Shown here piece after piece: positions 7,849 to 17,367 of a stretch of DNA of 64,000 nucleotides. Below the pieces are notes generated by a model. That model was given only the letters and a program-made list of their open reading frames with translations. It was not told the origin of the DNA and searched no databases. A program made the position numbers and the translations under genes. Origin of the DNA: an uncultured Spirochaetaceae bacterium (lineage in GTDB: Bacteria > Spirochaetota > Spirochaetia > Sphaerochaetales > Sphaerochaetaceae). The stretch spans positions 44,370 to 108,369 of the forward strand of contig CALXYL010000005.1 of the NCBI GenBank assembly GCA_944392985.1, given 5' to 3'. Positions within the stretch are counted from its first letter, which is position 1. Each line of letters starts with the position of its first letter.

Positions 7849-9327
7849 ATGGACGTTAGGGTTCGCTATGCGCCATCGCCCACCGGCTTGCAGCATATCG
7901 GGGGCATTCGTACAGCGCTGTTCAACTATTTCTTCGCTAAGGCAAACGGGGGGAAGTTCATCCTCCGTGTTGAGGACACGGACAGGGAGAGGTATTCGGA
8001 TGAGTCCCTGGAGGATCTCTACAGCACGCTTGACTGGCTGGGCATCAAATGGGACGAGGGGCCTGTCGTAGGTGGGCCATATGGTCCATATATCCAGTCG
8101 GAACGTTTTGATTTATATAAGGAGTATGCCGAAAAGCTCGTTGAAATGGGCAAGGCATACTACTGCTTCTGCACACCTGAGCGGCTTGAGGAGGTAAGGA
8201 AGCAGCAGGTTGAATCGAAGAGCGAATACCAGGGGTATGACAGGCACTGCGCCCATCTTTCCGATTCGGAGATCAAGGAGAATCTGAGGCAGGGAATCAA
8301 GCCCGTGATCAGATTCCGCGTGCCTACTGAAGGCAAGACGACCTTCCATGACATCCTCATGGGGGATATCTCGCGCCGTAACCGCGATATCTCGCCAGAT
8401 CCCATCCTTCTCAAGAGCGATGGCTTCCCGACATACCATCTTGCGAATGTCGTTGATGACCATCTGATGCATATAACCCATATCATGCGCGCCCAGGAAT
8501 GGATTCCTTCCGGGCCTCTGCATGTGCTGCTGTATGAGGCTTTCGGCTGGGATGTGCCGCAATACTGCCATCTGCCGATGGTCATGGGCAAGGACGGGCA
8601 GAAGCTCTCAAAGCGCCATGGCTCGACAGCCGTCAGGGATTTCCGGGCAAAGGGTTATCTTCCTGAAGCGATTCTCAATTATGTGACGCTTGTTGGATGG
8701 TCACTTGATGGTTCCACTGAGTTCTTTTCAAAGGAAGCTCTCGAGAAGTGCTTCACGATGGAAGGCATCCACAAATCACCTGCCGTCTTTGATTACAAGA
8801 AGCTCGACTGGTTCAATGGCCAGTACATCAGGCAGGCTGACAATGATCGCCTTGCCTCGCTGATTGCGCCCTATCTGCAGGAAGCAGGGTACATGCATAA
8901 GCCCCTCACGGAGGAGGAGAGCGCGCTCCTTAGCCGCATCGTGCCACCGGTGAAGGAGAGGATGAAGGTTCTTTCCGATGCTGTCCCTCTCACTTCATTC
9001 CTCTTTGAGGACAGACCTGTGGAGGATAAGGCAGTCTATGTAGCGAAAGGCTCTGACGAGGCTTCCACTGCAGCTGCGCTTTCACGTGGCAGTGCCATCC
9101 TCCTTTCTGGCCTGAAAAGCGGTGAGGAGGAGAGCTCGATAGAGGAGAAGCTCTCAGCACTCGCTTCGGAGCTTGGCATCAAGGTAAACGGAGTATTCCA
9201 GCCCATAAGGGTTGCGATCACGAATTCAACTGTTTCGCTTCCTCTCTTCGATTCCATAAGGCTTCTTGGCATCGATGAGACGGAGAGACGCCTGATAAGG
9301 GCTGATAAGCTATTTGAGGAGAATTGA
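7849..9327 (+). CDS. gltX: glutamyl-tRNA synthetase
   Basis: This 492-residue class I synthetase charges tRNA-Glu. RYAPSPTGLQHIGG near the start carries the HIGH-type signature (HIGG from His16), and KLSKRHG at 252-258 is the KMSKS loop. ATG 7849 is preferred over ATG 7843 because AGGAG at 7838-7842 touches the earlier codon but is six bases from the later one. glyS follows after one base. A short palindrome AGATTGTAATCT upstream (about 7814-7825) is too weak to interpret. Confidence 0.97.
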   Translation: MDVRVRYAPSPTGLQHIGGIRTALFNYFFAKANGGKFILRVEDTDRERYSDESLEDLYSTLDWLGIKWDEGPVVGGPYGPYIQSERFDLYKEYAEKLVEMGKAYYCFCTPERLEEVRKQQVESKSEYQGYDRHCAHLSDSEIKENLRQGIKPVIRFRVPTEGKTTFHDILMGDISRRNRDISPDPILLKSDGFPTYHLANVVDDHLMHITHIMRAQEWIPSGPLHVLLYEAFGWDVPQYCHLPMVMGKDGQKLSKRHGSTAVRDFRAKGYLPEAILNYVTLVGWSLDGSTEFFSKEALEKCFTMEGIHKSPAVFDYKKLDWFNGQYIRQADNDRLASLIAPYLQEAGYMHKPLTEEESALLSRIVPPVKERMKVLSDAVPLTSFLFEDRPVEDKAVYVAKGSDEASTAAALSRGSAILLSGLKSGEEESSIEEKLSALASELGIKVNGVFQPIRVAITNSTVSLPLFDSIRLLGIDETERRLIRADKLFEEN

Positions 9328-9328
9328 T

Positions 9329-10657
9329 ATGGCAGAAGTCACAATGGACAAGATCGTGTCCCTTTGCCGCCGCCGCGGCTTCATATTCCAGTCGAGTGAG
9401 ATCTATGGTGGTCTCAATGGTGCCTATGACTATGGTCCGATGGGCGTTGATCTCAAGAACAACATCCGCGACTTCTGGTGGAAGGAGATGACGCAGCTCC
9501 ATGATAATATCGTGGGGCTTGATGCGGCGATCCTGATGCATCCGCGCGTCTGGGAGGCCTCCGGCCACGTCTCGAACTTCACTGACCCGATGGTTGACTG
9601 CAAGGTCTGCCATTCGCGTTTCCGCGCCGATCAGATCGACCTCAGCGCAGCCTGCCCTGTGTGCGGCAACAAGGGCACGTTTACGGAGCCGAGGAACTTC
9701 AACCTTATGTTCCAGACCCATATCGGGCCGACATCAGATGATGCCTCAGTCGTTTACCTCCGCCCGGAGACTGCGCAGGGCATCTATGTCAATTTCAAGA
9801 ATGTCGTCCAGTCATCTCGCGTGAAGATCCCGTTCGGCATTGCCCAGATCGGGAAGTCTTTCCGCAATGAGATCACGACGAAGAACTTCATCTTCCGCTC
9901 CTGTGAGTTCGAGCAGATGGAGATGCAGTTCTTCTGCAAGCCAGGCACAGATGAGGAGTGGTTCCCTTACTGGAGGGAGCAGAGGATGGAGTATTACAAG
10001 AAGATGGGAATCCATCCAGAGCATCTGAGATGGCATCAGCATGGACCTGATGAGCTGGCGTTCTATGCAAAGGATGCCTATGATATCCAGTTCCTCTTCC
10101 CGATGGGATGGCAGGAGCTTGAGGGTGTCCATTCCCGCACCGATTACGATCTGTCGCAGCATCAGAAGTTCTCCGGCAAGGATCTGACATATCTTGATCC
10201 AGAGTCGAATGAGCGCTATGTGCCATACGTCGTGGAGACATCGGCAGGTCTGACGAGGAATGTCCTGATGGCGCTCTGCGATGCCTATGACGAGGAGGCG
10301 ACACCTGAAGGGGATACACGCACAGTGCTCCACTTCCATCCGGCCATCGCTCCTGTGAAGGTCGCTGTCCTGCCGCTTGTGAAGAAGGATGGTCTTGCTG
10401 AGTATGCTTCGGCTCTTGAGCATTCTCTCCGTGACGATTTCGTCACATTCTATGATCAGAGCGGTGCTGTAGGCCGCCGCTACAGGAGGATGGATGAAAT
10501 CGGCACGCCGTACTGCGTCACCGTTGATTACCAGACCCTTGAGGACCATACGGTCACTGTCCGCTTCCGTGATTCGATGAAGCAGGAGAGGGTTGGGGTG
10601 GATCATATTGTCCAGTTCATTCATGACGCGATGAAGAGCTATGAGAGGGTCCTCTGA
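9329..10657 (+). CDS. glyS: glycyl-tRNA synthetase (alpha2 type)
   Basis: This 442-residue class II synthetase is of the single-chain homodimer type also found in archaea and eukaryotes, rather than the alpha2beta2 GlyQ/GlyS form. Evidence: RGFIFQSSEIYGG, YDYGPMGVDLKNN, the PRNFNLMF segment, ETAQGIY (motif 2 region) and a C-terminal anticodon-binding domain with HFHPAIAPVKVAVLPL. GAGGAG precedes the ATG. It lies between gltX and tyrS, with its stop overlapping the tyrS start. Confidence 0.96.
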   Translation: MAEVTMDKIVSLCRRRGFIFQSSEIYGGLNGAYDYGPMGVDLKNNIRDFWWKEMTQLHDNIVGLDAAILMHPRVWEASGHVSNFTDPMVDCKVCHSRFRADQIDLSAACPVCGNKGTFTEPRNFNLMFQTHIGPTSDDASVVYLRPETAQGIYVNFKNVVQSSRVKIPFGIAQIGKSFRNEITTKNFIFRSCEFEQMEMQFFCKPGTDEEWFPYWREQRMEYYKKMGIHPEHLRWHQHGPDELAFYAKDAYDIQFLFPMGWQELEGVHSRTDYDLSQHQKFSGKDLTYLDPESNERYVPYVVETSAGLTRNVLMALCDAYDEEATPEGDTRTVLHFHPAIAPVKVAVLPLVKKDGLAEYASALEHSLRDDFVTFYDQSGAVGRRYRRMDEIGTPYCVTVDYQTLEDHTVTVRFRDSMKQERVGVDHIVQFIHDAMKSYERVL

Positions 10658-11904
10658 TGAATAGTGCGATACAGACGCTGATCGATCGTGGCTTTGTAAA
10701 TAACTGCACTGATTTCGAAGGGCTCTCCGACCTGATGGACAAGGGGCCCGTCACATTCTACTGCGGTGTCGATCCGACAGGCCCGTCACTCCACGTCGGC
10801 CACATCGTGCCGTTCTTTGCCATGCACCATCTCCAGGAAGCCGGGCATAACCCGATCGCGCTTGTCGGCGGCGGTACTGGGCTTATCGGGGATCCATCGG
10901 GAAAGACCGAGATGCGAAAGATCCTCTCGGAGGAAACCATCGCATCCAACGTCAACGCGATAAAAGGTCAGCTGGGTAGGATCGTGGATTTCTCCGAGGA
11001 GCCGAAGCCTGGCCATGGAAAGGCCGTGATGATGAACAATGCTGACTGGCTTGTAGACCTGAATTACATCAGGTTCCTCCGCGATGTCGGCGTTTACTTC
11101 TCAGTGAATAGGATGCTGACTTTCGAGGGGGTCAAGCAGCGTCTGGAGAGGGGGCTTTCCTTTATCGAGTTCAATTACCAGCTGCTGCAGTCATATGACT
11201 ACAGGATGCTCAATGAACGGACTGGATGCCGCCTGCAGATCGGCGGTGCTGATCAGTGGGGCAATATCGTGGCAGGCATCGATCTGATACAGAGGATGGG
11301 TGGCGAGCAGTGCTATGGCCTGACATTCAACCTCATCATGCGTGCTGACGGCAAGAAGATGGGCAAGAGCGAGAAGGGGGCGGTGTTCCTTTCTCCCGAG
11401 CTCTATTCACCTTATGATTTCTTCCAGTACTGGAGGAATGTCGCTGATGCCGATGCTGTGCGCTTCATGAAGCTCTTCACATTCATGTCACTTGATGAGA
11501 TCAGGGAGTACGAGGATCCGAAGAGGAATATCAATGAGGCGAAGGAGCGCCTTGCATATGAGGTGACGAAGATCATCCATGGCGAGGAGGAGGCGGAGAA
11601 GGCGAAGGCTGCAGCCGCAGCGCTCTTCGCTCCGTGCGGAGCAGGAAACAAGGAGGGGATGCCTTCCGTAACCGTTTTCAGGTCCGATCTTGAGAATGGG
11701 ATCGGCGTTCTCGATCTCTATACCCGTTCCGGACTGACAAGCTCGAATGGAGAAGCAAGGCGCCTTGTGACGCAGGGCGGCGCGGAGATCAACGGACAGA
11801 GGATCTCAGATCCGAAGGCTGTGATAACCCTTTCCGATGCGGAGGATGGCGAGTTCATCCTGAAAGCTGGAAAGAAACGCTTCATGCGCGTCATACCTGA
11901 ATGA
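10657..11904 (+). CDS. tyrS: tyrosyl-tRNA synthetase
   Basis: This 415-residue class I synthetase charges tRNA-Tyr. It has HVGH at 46-49, the tyrosine pocket segment (GGADQWGNI), a KMSKS-type loop KMGKS at about 234-238 and a C-terminal S4-like RNA-binding domain (GEARRLVTQGGAEING). Its ATG overlaps the glyS stop (TGATG). A hairpin just after the stop ends the three-synthetase unit. Confidence 0.97.
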   Translation: MNSAIQTLIDRGFVNNCTDFEGLSDLMDKGPVTFYCGVDPTGPSLHVGHIVPFFAMHHLQEAGHNPIALVGGGTGLIGDPSGKTEMRKILSEETIASNVNAIKGQLGRIVDFSEEPKPGHGKAVMMNNADWLVDLNYIRFLRDVGVYFSVNRMLTFEGVKQRLERGLSFIEFNYQLLQSYDYRMLNERTGCRLQIGGADQWGNIVAGIDLIQRMGGEQCYGLTFNLIMRADGKKMGKSEKGAVFLSPELYSPYDFFQYWRNVADADAVRFMKLFTFMSLDEIREYEDPKRNINEAKERLAYEVTKIIHGEEEAEKAKAAAAALFAPCGAGNKEGMPSVTVFRSDLENGIGVLDLYTRSGLTSSNGEARRLVTQGGAEINGQRISDPKAVITLSDAEDGEFILKAGKKRFMRVIPE

Positions 11905-11908
11905 CGGG

Positions 11909-11943
11909 AAGGCCATCTGATGGGAATACCTGACGATGGCCTT
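11909..11943 (+). terminator. stem-loop terminator after tyrS
   Basis: AAGGCCATC at 11909-11917 pairs with GATGGCCTT at 11935-11943 over a 17-base loop, five bases after the tyrS stop. The tract behind it is pyrimidine-rich but not a clean run of T. Confidence 0.5.
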
Positions 11944-12010
11944 TCCTTTCCTGGTTTCTCATCATACTTTAATGTTGAGGTGTTATCTTCTGGTCATGGA
12001 GGAAACAGAA

Positions 12011-12730
12011 ATGAAGAAAGCAATCGCAATCATAATGGTTCTCGCACTCTCCCTGAGCGTGCTCGTGGCATCGGTTACTGAGGATGAGGCTGTGTCCATC
12101 GCCCTCTCTGACGCAGGCATTGCAAGGGAGGATGCCGAATGGCTCAGATCCCATAGGGACCGTGATGATGGGCGTCTGTACTATGATGTGGAGTTCCGTT
12201 CCGCTGACGGCAAATGGGAGTATGAGATCGACAGCGAGAGCGGCCGAATCGTTGGGTTTGAGTTCGATGAGGAGAAGGCAAGGGCCATTCCTTCCGGAGG
12301 AATTGACAGGGCTGAAGCCGAGCGTGTTGCGCTCTCTGATGCTGGTCTTGGGCGCGGGGATGTCTCCGCATTCAGGATGGAGAGCGACCGTGAGCATGGC
12401 ATGCTCATCTATGAGGTCAGCTTCCGCACCTCTGATTCTGAATATGAGTATGATATAAGCAGCGAGGATGGATCTGTACTGAAGGCATCTTGGGAGAAGA
12501 GGGGACGTGTCAGGGGAGACCGTGATTCCCGCCTTTCCAATGATGAAGCGGAATCCATCGCGCTTGAGGCAATAGGCGGCGACGCTGATAGGATCTCAGT
12601 CTGGGAGGAGCGCGATGATGGACGCTACTGGTATGAAGCCACTGCTGAGATCGATGGCTATAGGTTCGAGGTTGATATCGCGGGGACAGGTGAGGTTGTC
12701 TCCATCGAAAGAAGCCTCAGAGGATTCTGA
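12011..12730 (+). CDS. exported protein with three PepSY-type repeats
   Basis: This 239-residue protein has a signal peptide (MKKAIAIIMVLALSLSVLVA) and then three repeats of about 65-75 residues. Each starts with a D/E-EA-x-S/R-IAL helix (EDEAVSIALSDAG, RAEAERVALSDAG, NDEAESIALEAIG) and continues with Y-x-V-x-F/Y strands, as in PepSY domains. PepSY proteins are extracytoplasmic and in some cases modulate proteases. The role here is unknown. GGAGG at 11998-12002 supports the 12011 start; an ATG at 11996 would overlap that site and is rejected. Confidence 0.82.
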   Translation: MKKAIAIIMVLALSLSVLVASVTEDEAVSIALSDAGIAREDAEWLRSHRDRDDGRLYYDVEFRSADGKWEYEIDSESGRIVGFEFDEEKARAIPSGGIDRAEAERVALSDAGLGRGDVSAFRMESDREHGMLIYEVSFRTSDSEYEYDISSEDGSVLKASWEKRGRVRGDRDSRLSNDEAESIALEAIGGDADRISVWEERDDGRYWYEATAEIDGYRFEVDIAGTGEVVSIERSLRGF

Positions 12731-12760
12731 TGAATGTGCCGCCGGAAGGCGGCATTCATC
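12729..12760. terminator. GC-rich hairpin between converging genes
   Basis: A long stem (GATGAATG, two bulged bases, CCGCC, loop GGAA, GGCGGCATTCATC) overlaps the PepSY stop and abuts the stop of the converging minus-strand cyclophilin-like gene. It probably serves both directions, though neither side has a T run. Confidence 0.6.
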
Positions 12761-13106
12761 ATCTCTGTCTGAATGATACTGCGGCGTCCCACCTTCCAGC
12801 TGCTGCCTTGAGTCCTTCTGCATCCCTGATCTTCCCGATCCTGGTATACGAATGCTCTGCTGTGAGTGAATCGTAGAAGAGGACGATGCAGGATGCCCCG
12901 AAGAGCATGATGTCGCCAGGCTCTATCTTCCCGACTGGCTCTGCAGCTGCAGGCAGCTTCCTGGATATATACCTGCACTTCTCGTTTCCGTTGAGATCCT
13001 CCATCTCGAAGGAAAGCGGAAGCATCTCCATGAACGCATTTCCTGTGCTGCTTTCAGCGATGTCTGCGATGAAATCCCTTCCGTTGACAGTTGCTGTTAT
13101 CTCCAT
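12759..13106 (-). CDS. cyclophilin-like fold protein
   Basis: This 115-residue protein resembles the small cyclophilin-like family (PF18050-type): a VNGRDFIADI start, FMEMLPLSFEMEDLNGNEK, GDIMLFGASCIVLFY and YTRIGKI. Its ATG overlaps the lysA stop region by 10 bp, so it is the last gene of the lysine operon. The family has no settled function and peptidyl-prolyl isomerase activity is doubtful. Confidence 0.78.
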   Translation of the reverse strand: MEITATVNGRDFIADIAESSTGNAFMEMLPLSFEMEDLNGNEKCRYISRKLPAAAEPVGKIEPGDIMLFGASCIVLFYDSLTAEHSYTRIGKIRDAEGLKAAAGRWDAAVSFRQR

Positions 13107-14374
13107 TTCCCAACCTCCGCCATCAGCTTCCTTTCCGGAAGCATCGTACGTACATAATCATCATATGTCTCAGCTCTCCTGATCATGTATATCCCATCAT
13201 CCTCGATGAGATACTCCGCGCTCCTCAGTTTCGCATTGTAGTTGAACCCCATCGAATGTCCATGCGCCCCGGTATCATGTATCGCCAGGATATCTCCTTT
13301 CCCAAGTTCTGGGAGGGGGCGGTCTACAGCGAATTTATCATTGTTCTCGCATAGCGATCCTGTCACATCGTAGATATGGTCCCTCTCCATGCCCTCCTTG
13401 CCGATGACACTGATATGATGGTAGGCGCCGTAGAGGGCAGGCCTCATGAGGTCAGCCATCGAGGCATCAAGGCCGGCATAGTCCTTGTACTTGTGCGCGA
13501 TATGTCTCACACGCGTTATAAGCCAGCCATATGGCCCTGTGATGCAGCGTCCGCATTCAAAGGACAGCCTTACGTCATTGAGCCCTTTTTCCTCTATCAT
13601 CTCATGATAGAGATCATGCAGACGTGACGAAAGATGAGAAAAGGAGATGGCGGTATCCTCTGGGCGGTAAGGTATCCCGATGCCTCCTCCCATATCGATC
13701 TGCTCTATGCTTATCCCGGTCTCCTCCTTTATTCTTCCCACAAGTGAGAAGAGCATCCTCCCAGTCTCTGTGATGTAGTCCTCGTTGAGCTCATTTGAAG
13801 CGACCATCGTATGGAGCATGAAGTGCTTCACCCCATGTTCCGAAGCCAGACGGAAGCACTGAACGATCTGATCATCCCTGACGCCGTACTTCGCTTCGAC
13901 GGGATTCCCGATGATGGCATTGCCGGTTCTTCCCGGTCCTGGATTGTAGCGGAACGAGATCGTCTCAGGCAGTTTGCCGCATACCCTGATGACATCATCA
14001 ATGTGGGATATATCATCGAGATTGATGATTGCTCCGAGCCTGAAAGCCTCCGCGAATTCCTCATCCGGGGTATCATTGGAAGTGAACATGATCCGCTCTC
14101 CGGGGATTCCCGCTTCTGTTGCGAGCCTCAGCTCAGGAAGGGAGGAGCAGTCCGCACCGAATCCTTCCTCTGCAAGCAGCCTCAGGATCGATATATTCGG
14201 CAGCGCCTTCACAGCGAAGTAGTTGATGAAGCCTTCCGACCAGGAGAACGCCTTTCTCATCGCCCTGGCATTCGCTCTTATCGCGCGGCCATCATAGATA
14301 TGGAACGGTGTGCCGAGGTGTTCTGCCAGGTTCCTGATCGAATCATCCGCAAGCGGCAGCTTCTTCTCAGTCAT
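13097..14374 (-). CDS. lysA: diaminopimelate decarboxylase
   Basis: This 425-residue fold III PLP enzyme converts meso-diaminopimelate to lysine. The PLP lysine lies in YFAVKALPN near residue 54, the glycine-rich phosphate loop in MGGGIGIPY, and the partner-subunit cysteine in GSLCENNDK. The family is shared with other amino-acid decarboxylases, but its place directly after dapL in the dap operon fixes the role. ATG overlaps the dapL stop by 4 bp. Confidence 0.93.
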   Translation of the reverse strand: MTEKKLPLADDSIRNLAEHLGTPFHIYDGRAIRANARAMRKAFSWSEGFINYFAVKALPNISILRLLAEEGFGADCSSLPELRLATEAGIPGERIMFTSNDTPDEEFAEAFRLGAIINLDDISHIDDVIRVCGKLPETISFRYNPGPGRTGNAIIGNPVEAKYGVRDDQIVQCFRLASEHGVKHFMLHTMVASNELNEDYITETGRMLFSLVGRIKEETGISIEQIDMGGGIGIPYRPEDTAISFSHLSSRLHDLYHEMIEEKGLNDVRLSFECGRCITGPYGWLITRVRHIAHKYKDYAGLDASMADLMRPALYGAYHHISVIGKEGMERDHIYDVTGSLCENNDKFAVDRPLPELGKGDILAIHDTGAHGHSMGFNYNAKLRSAEYLIEDDGIYMIRRAETYDDYVRTMLPERKLMAEVGKWR

Positions 14375-15600
14375 CGCACAGCCTCCGCGATTGCATTCAC
14401 AGCCTTTTCGATATCCTCCTTGTGCCCATATGCAGATACACGCACATATCCTTCTCCAGCCCTGCCGAATCCTGAGCCGGGTGTAACGGCGGTATGGGCC
14501 TTGTCGAGAAGGAAATCGAAGAAATCCCAGCTTGTCATGCCATCAGGGCAGGCTACCCACACGTAGGGGCTGTCCACGCCTCCAGTGCAGGAAAGGCCGG
14601 CTTTCTGGAGCCCATCCAGTATGATGCGGGCGTTGTCCTTGTAGTATCTGACGAGTCCGAGGCATTCCTTGCGCCCTTCCTCAGATAGAGCGGCGAGCCC
14701 TCCGCTCTGGGAGATGTTCGAGGCGCCGTTGAAGAATGTACACTGCCGTCTGTTCCATATGCGGTGGATCTCTCCCTCCGGCGCATCTTCTGCCTTCAGC
14801 GTCTCCGGAACGATCGACCAGCCAAGCCTTACACCGGTGAATCCTGCGTTCTTTGAGAACGATCCGATCTCTATCGCACAGTCCTCCGCTCCTTCGATCT
14901 CATAGATGGAATGGGGGATGCCTTCTGTCTCGATATAATCCGAATAGGCGCTGTCGAAGATGATGATGGCATTCTCCCTGTGCGCATAGTCTACAAAGGC
15001 CCTGAGCCTGTCCGCTGTTGCCACTGCTCCCGTGGGATTGTTCGGGAAGCAGAGGTAGATCAGATCCGCATGCTCCTCTGGAGGTTCTGCGACAAAGCCA
15101 TTCGAGGCATCGGATCTCATATATACGATGCTGCTGTAGCCTCCTTTGCTGCTGTCATAGGCACCTGTATGGCCACCCGCGACTGAGGAGTCGACATAGA
15201 CAGGGTAGGAAGGATCCTGCACCGCGGGAATGGAAGAGCGGGAGAAGATCGACTGTATGTTCGCCGCATCGCTTTTCGCCCCATCGGAGATGAAGAAGCT
15301 GGAAAGGGGAAGGCAGACACCATACTCCTTCCTGTAATGCTCCATAAGCGCTTCCCTTAGTGCTGTATCCCCCTGTTCATCTCCGTATCCGGTGTATGTC
15401 CTCCTGTCCGAGAGCATGCAGATCCTCTTCTTCATCGCCTCTGCAATATGAGGGGTTATCGGTTCTGTCGTGTTCCCTATGCTCAGCCTCATGACATCTG
15501 CACCCGGGTTCCTTTCCTGCCAGCGCCTTATCCTCCTGGCAACCTCCGGGAAAAGATATCCCGATTCAAGACGTGCGAAATCCTCACTGATCCTCGCCAT
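14371..15600 (-). CDS. dapL: LL-diaminopimelate aminotransferase
   Basis: This 409-residue fold I PLP aminotransferase takes tetrahydrodipicolinate directly to LL-diaminopimelate, bypassing succinylated intermediates. Features include RLSIGNTTEPI near the N-terminus, CFPNNPTGA, and the PLP-lysine segment SFSKNAGFTGVRLGW. The length is as expected for DapL. The start at 15600 overlaps the dapA stop (ATGA) and has GGAGG nine bases upstream. The frame is open further upstream inside dapA but without similarity. No dapD/dapE-type genes are in this operon, consistent with the DapL route. Confidence 0.93.
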   Translation of the reverse strand: MARISEDFARLESGYLFPEVARRIRRWQERNPGADVMRLSIGNTTEPITPHIAEAMKKRICMLSDRRTYTGYGDEQGDTALREALMEHYRKEYGVCLPLSSFFISDGAKSDAANIQSIFSRSSIPAVQDPSYPVYVDSSVAGGHTGAYDSSKGGYSSIVYMRSDASNGFVAEPPEEHADLIYLCFPNNPTGAVATADRLRAFVDYAHRENAIIIFDSAYSDYIETEGIPHSIYEIEGAEDCAIEIGSFSKNAGFTGVRLGWSIVPETLKAEDAPEGEIHRIWNRRQCTFFNGASNISQSGGLAALSEEGRKECLGLVRYYKDNARIILDGLQKAGLSCTGGVDSPYVWVACPDGMTSWDFFDFLLDKAHTAVTPGSGFGRAGEGYVRVSAYGHKEDIEKAVNAIAEAVR

Positions 15601-16505
15601 CAGATCATCCCTCCTTCGATGCAGCCCTGCACCCTTTCGACAGCTTCCATGAGCACCCTTCTGTGCTCTGGTGATTCCAGAGGGCACATGGGAAGCCTGA
15701 ATGACTCTCTGCACCAACCCATGCGCGCCATCGCTGTCTTGACGGGTATCGGATTGGTTTCGATGAAGAGCGCGGAGAAGAGAGGGGAGAGGACTGCCTC
15801 GATCCTTTCCGATTCGTCCCAGTTGCCTTCAAGCTCAGAGTGGATCATCCTCACCATCTCCCGTGGAAAGAGGTTGGAGGCGACGGATATCACGCCATCA
15901 CCACCCATGCGTATCAGATTGAGAGCGAGATTGTCATCTCCGGAGAGCACTGAGAAGCCGCTGCTTGTCGTTTCTATCACATTCCCCATCTGCTCAAGAG
16001 AGCCAGAGGCTTCCTTGACAGCGACGATGTTGCTGCAGTCCCTTTCGAGGCTGGATAGCGTCTCTGTTTCGAGATTCACACCAGTCCGCCCCTTGATGTT
16101 GTATAGGATGCAGGGGATGCGCACGGATTCCGCGATAGCGCGGAAATGGAGATACAGGCCCTTCTGTGTCGGCTTGTTGTAGTACGGATTGACAAGGAGA
16201 AGTGCATCCGCGCCTGCATCCTCTGCGTGCTGGGAGAGCCTGATCGCCTCTGTAGTCGCATTGGATCCCGTTCCGGCAATGACCGGCACGCGTCCCTTTG
16301 CGTACTTTATCGTCTGTGCTATGACGCGGTCATGCTCTTCATGGGAAAGAGTAGGGCTCTCTCCTGTCGTTCCGCATGGAACCAGGCCGTCGATGCCTGC
16401 TTCTATCTGGTTCTCGACTATCCTCTCCAATGCCTGGTAGTCAACAGTCCCGATATCCGTGAATGGTGTGATCAGTGCTGTGTAGACACCTCTGAACTCA
16501 TGCAT
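15600..16505 (-). CDS. dapA: 4-hydroxy-tetrahydrodipicolinate synthase
   Basis: This 301-residue TIM-barrel enzyme condenses pyruvate with aspartate semialdehyde. It has GVYTALITPF at the start, CGTTGESPTLS, NPYYNKPTQKG and the Schiff-base lysine in VAVKEASG. The usual YNVPGRTG segment reads YNIKGRTG, a small oddity. ATG 16505 is eight bases after GGAGG and overlaps the dapB end by 8 bp; ATG 16511 would be too close to that site. Confidence 0.95.
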   Translation of the reverse strand: MHEFRGVYTALITPFTDIGTVDYQALERIVENQIEAGIDGLVPCGTTGESPTLSHEEHDRVIAQTIKYAKGRVPVIAGTGSNATTEAIRLSQHAEDAGADALLLVNPYYNKPTQKGLYLHFRAIAESVRIPCILYNIKGRTGVNLETETLSSLERDCSNIVAVKEASGSLEQMGNVIETTSSGFSVLSGDDNLALNLIRMGGDGVISVASNLFPREMVRMIHSELEGNWDESERIEAVLSPLFSALFIETNPIPVKTAMARMGWCRESFRLPMCPLESPEHRRVLMEAVERVQGCIEGGMI

Positions 16506-17265
16506 GTTCATTTCCTCCTCTGATTGAAGCGATGAGGTCATCCATCGTGTAGAATCCTGGGGAAGCGGCAGCTATCCATCGAGCAGCCATGATCGCTCCC
16601 TCGGCGAATCCTTCCCTGGTCCTTGCCCTGTGTGTGATCTCGATTGTATCGAACGGGCTGTCGAGCATAAGGGTATGCGTACCCGGAACTGCCCCGACTC
16701 GTTCTGAGGCGATGGAAATGGCCTCTTCTGCGATCGGGCCGCAGGATGCATCTGTCTCGATCCGTTCCTTCCTGTCCACCGTCCTGAGTATCCTTTCTGC
16801 GGCCATCAGTGCCGTTCCTGATGGAGCGTCAGCCTTTGCCCTGTGGTGCACTTCTGATATAGCTGCATCATAGGAAGGGAACTGGTTGATCAGGCGTCCT
16901 GCGTCCTCCACGAGGGAGAGGAAGATGTGAACACCTATCGAGAAATTGGCTGACCATATGATCCGCGCCTTGCCATTGCCGATATCCTCCTGAAGGCCAG
17001 GCAGGCTGTCATACCATCCTGTGGTGCCTATTACGGCCGGAAGCGCAAGATCGGCGTATAGCCTGATGTTATCTGCTTCGGCCGCAGCTGAAGAGAAGTC
17101 GATCACCACGTCGCTTGATGCCAGGCTCTCCCTGGAGAGGAGAGCGTGCGTTGCTCCTTCTGCAGCGGGGTCGATCACAGCGGATACCGTATCAGTTCCT
17201 TCTTCCTCCACCATCCGCTTTATGAGCCTTCCCATCCTTCCATAGCCTACGATCGCTATCCTCAT
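16498..17265 (-). CDS. dapB: 4-hydroxy-tetrahydrodipicolinate reductase
   Basis: This 255-residue reductase has an N-terminal Rossmann motif (IAIVGYGRMGRLIK), the cofactor-side GTTGW and the catalytic EVHHRAKADAPSGTA. It is the first gene of the dapB-dapA-dapL-lysA operon, which contains every step from aspartate semialdehyde to lysine except the epimerase. AGGAGG lies five bases before ATG 17265; ATG 17268 would be only two bases from it. Confidence 0.95.
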   Translation of the reverse strand: MRIAIVGYGRMGRLIKRMVEEEGTDTVSAVIDPAAEGATHALLSRESLASSDVVIDFSSAAAEADNIRLYADLALPAVIGTTGWYDSLPGLQEDIGNGKARIIWSANFSIGVHIFLSLVEDAGRLINQFPSYDAAISEVHHRAKADAPSGTALMAAERILRTVDRKERIETDASCGPIAEEAISIASERVGAVPGTHTLMLDSPFDTIEITHRARTREGFAEGAIMAARWIAAASPGFYTMDDLIASIRGGNEHA

Positions 17266-17317
17266 CATATCCTCCTTCCTTTGTATGGTAGAAGAAAATA
17301 ACGGAAATGTCTATATA

Positions 17318-17341
17318 ATAACATTAAGTTATTTTAATAAC
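17318..17341. promoter_or_regulatory. overlapping inverted repeats upstream of dapB
   Basis: ATAAC-N5-GTTAT (17318-17332) overlaps GTTATT-TT-AATAAC (17328-17341) in the AT-rich divergent spacer between dapB and rpmF. It lies 53-76 bases upstream of the dapB start, where an operator or -35 region would be. A possible minus-strand -10 (TATTAT/TTATAT) lies nearby. The regulator, if any, is unknown. Confidence 0.4.
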
Positions 17342-17367
17342 ACAATGTCAGCTGTTCTCCATTCATC

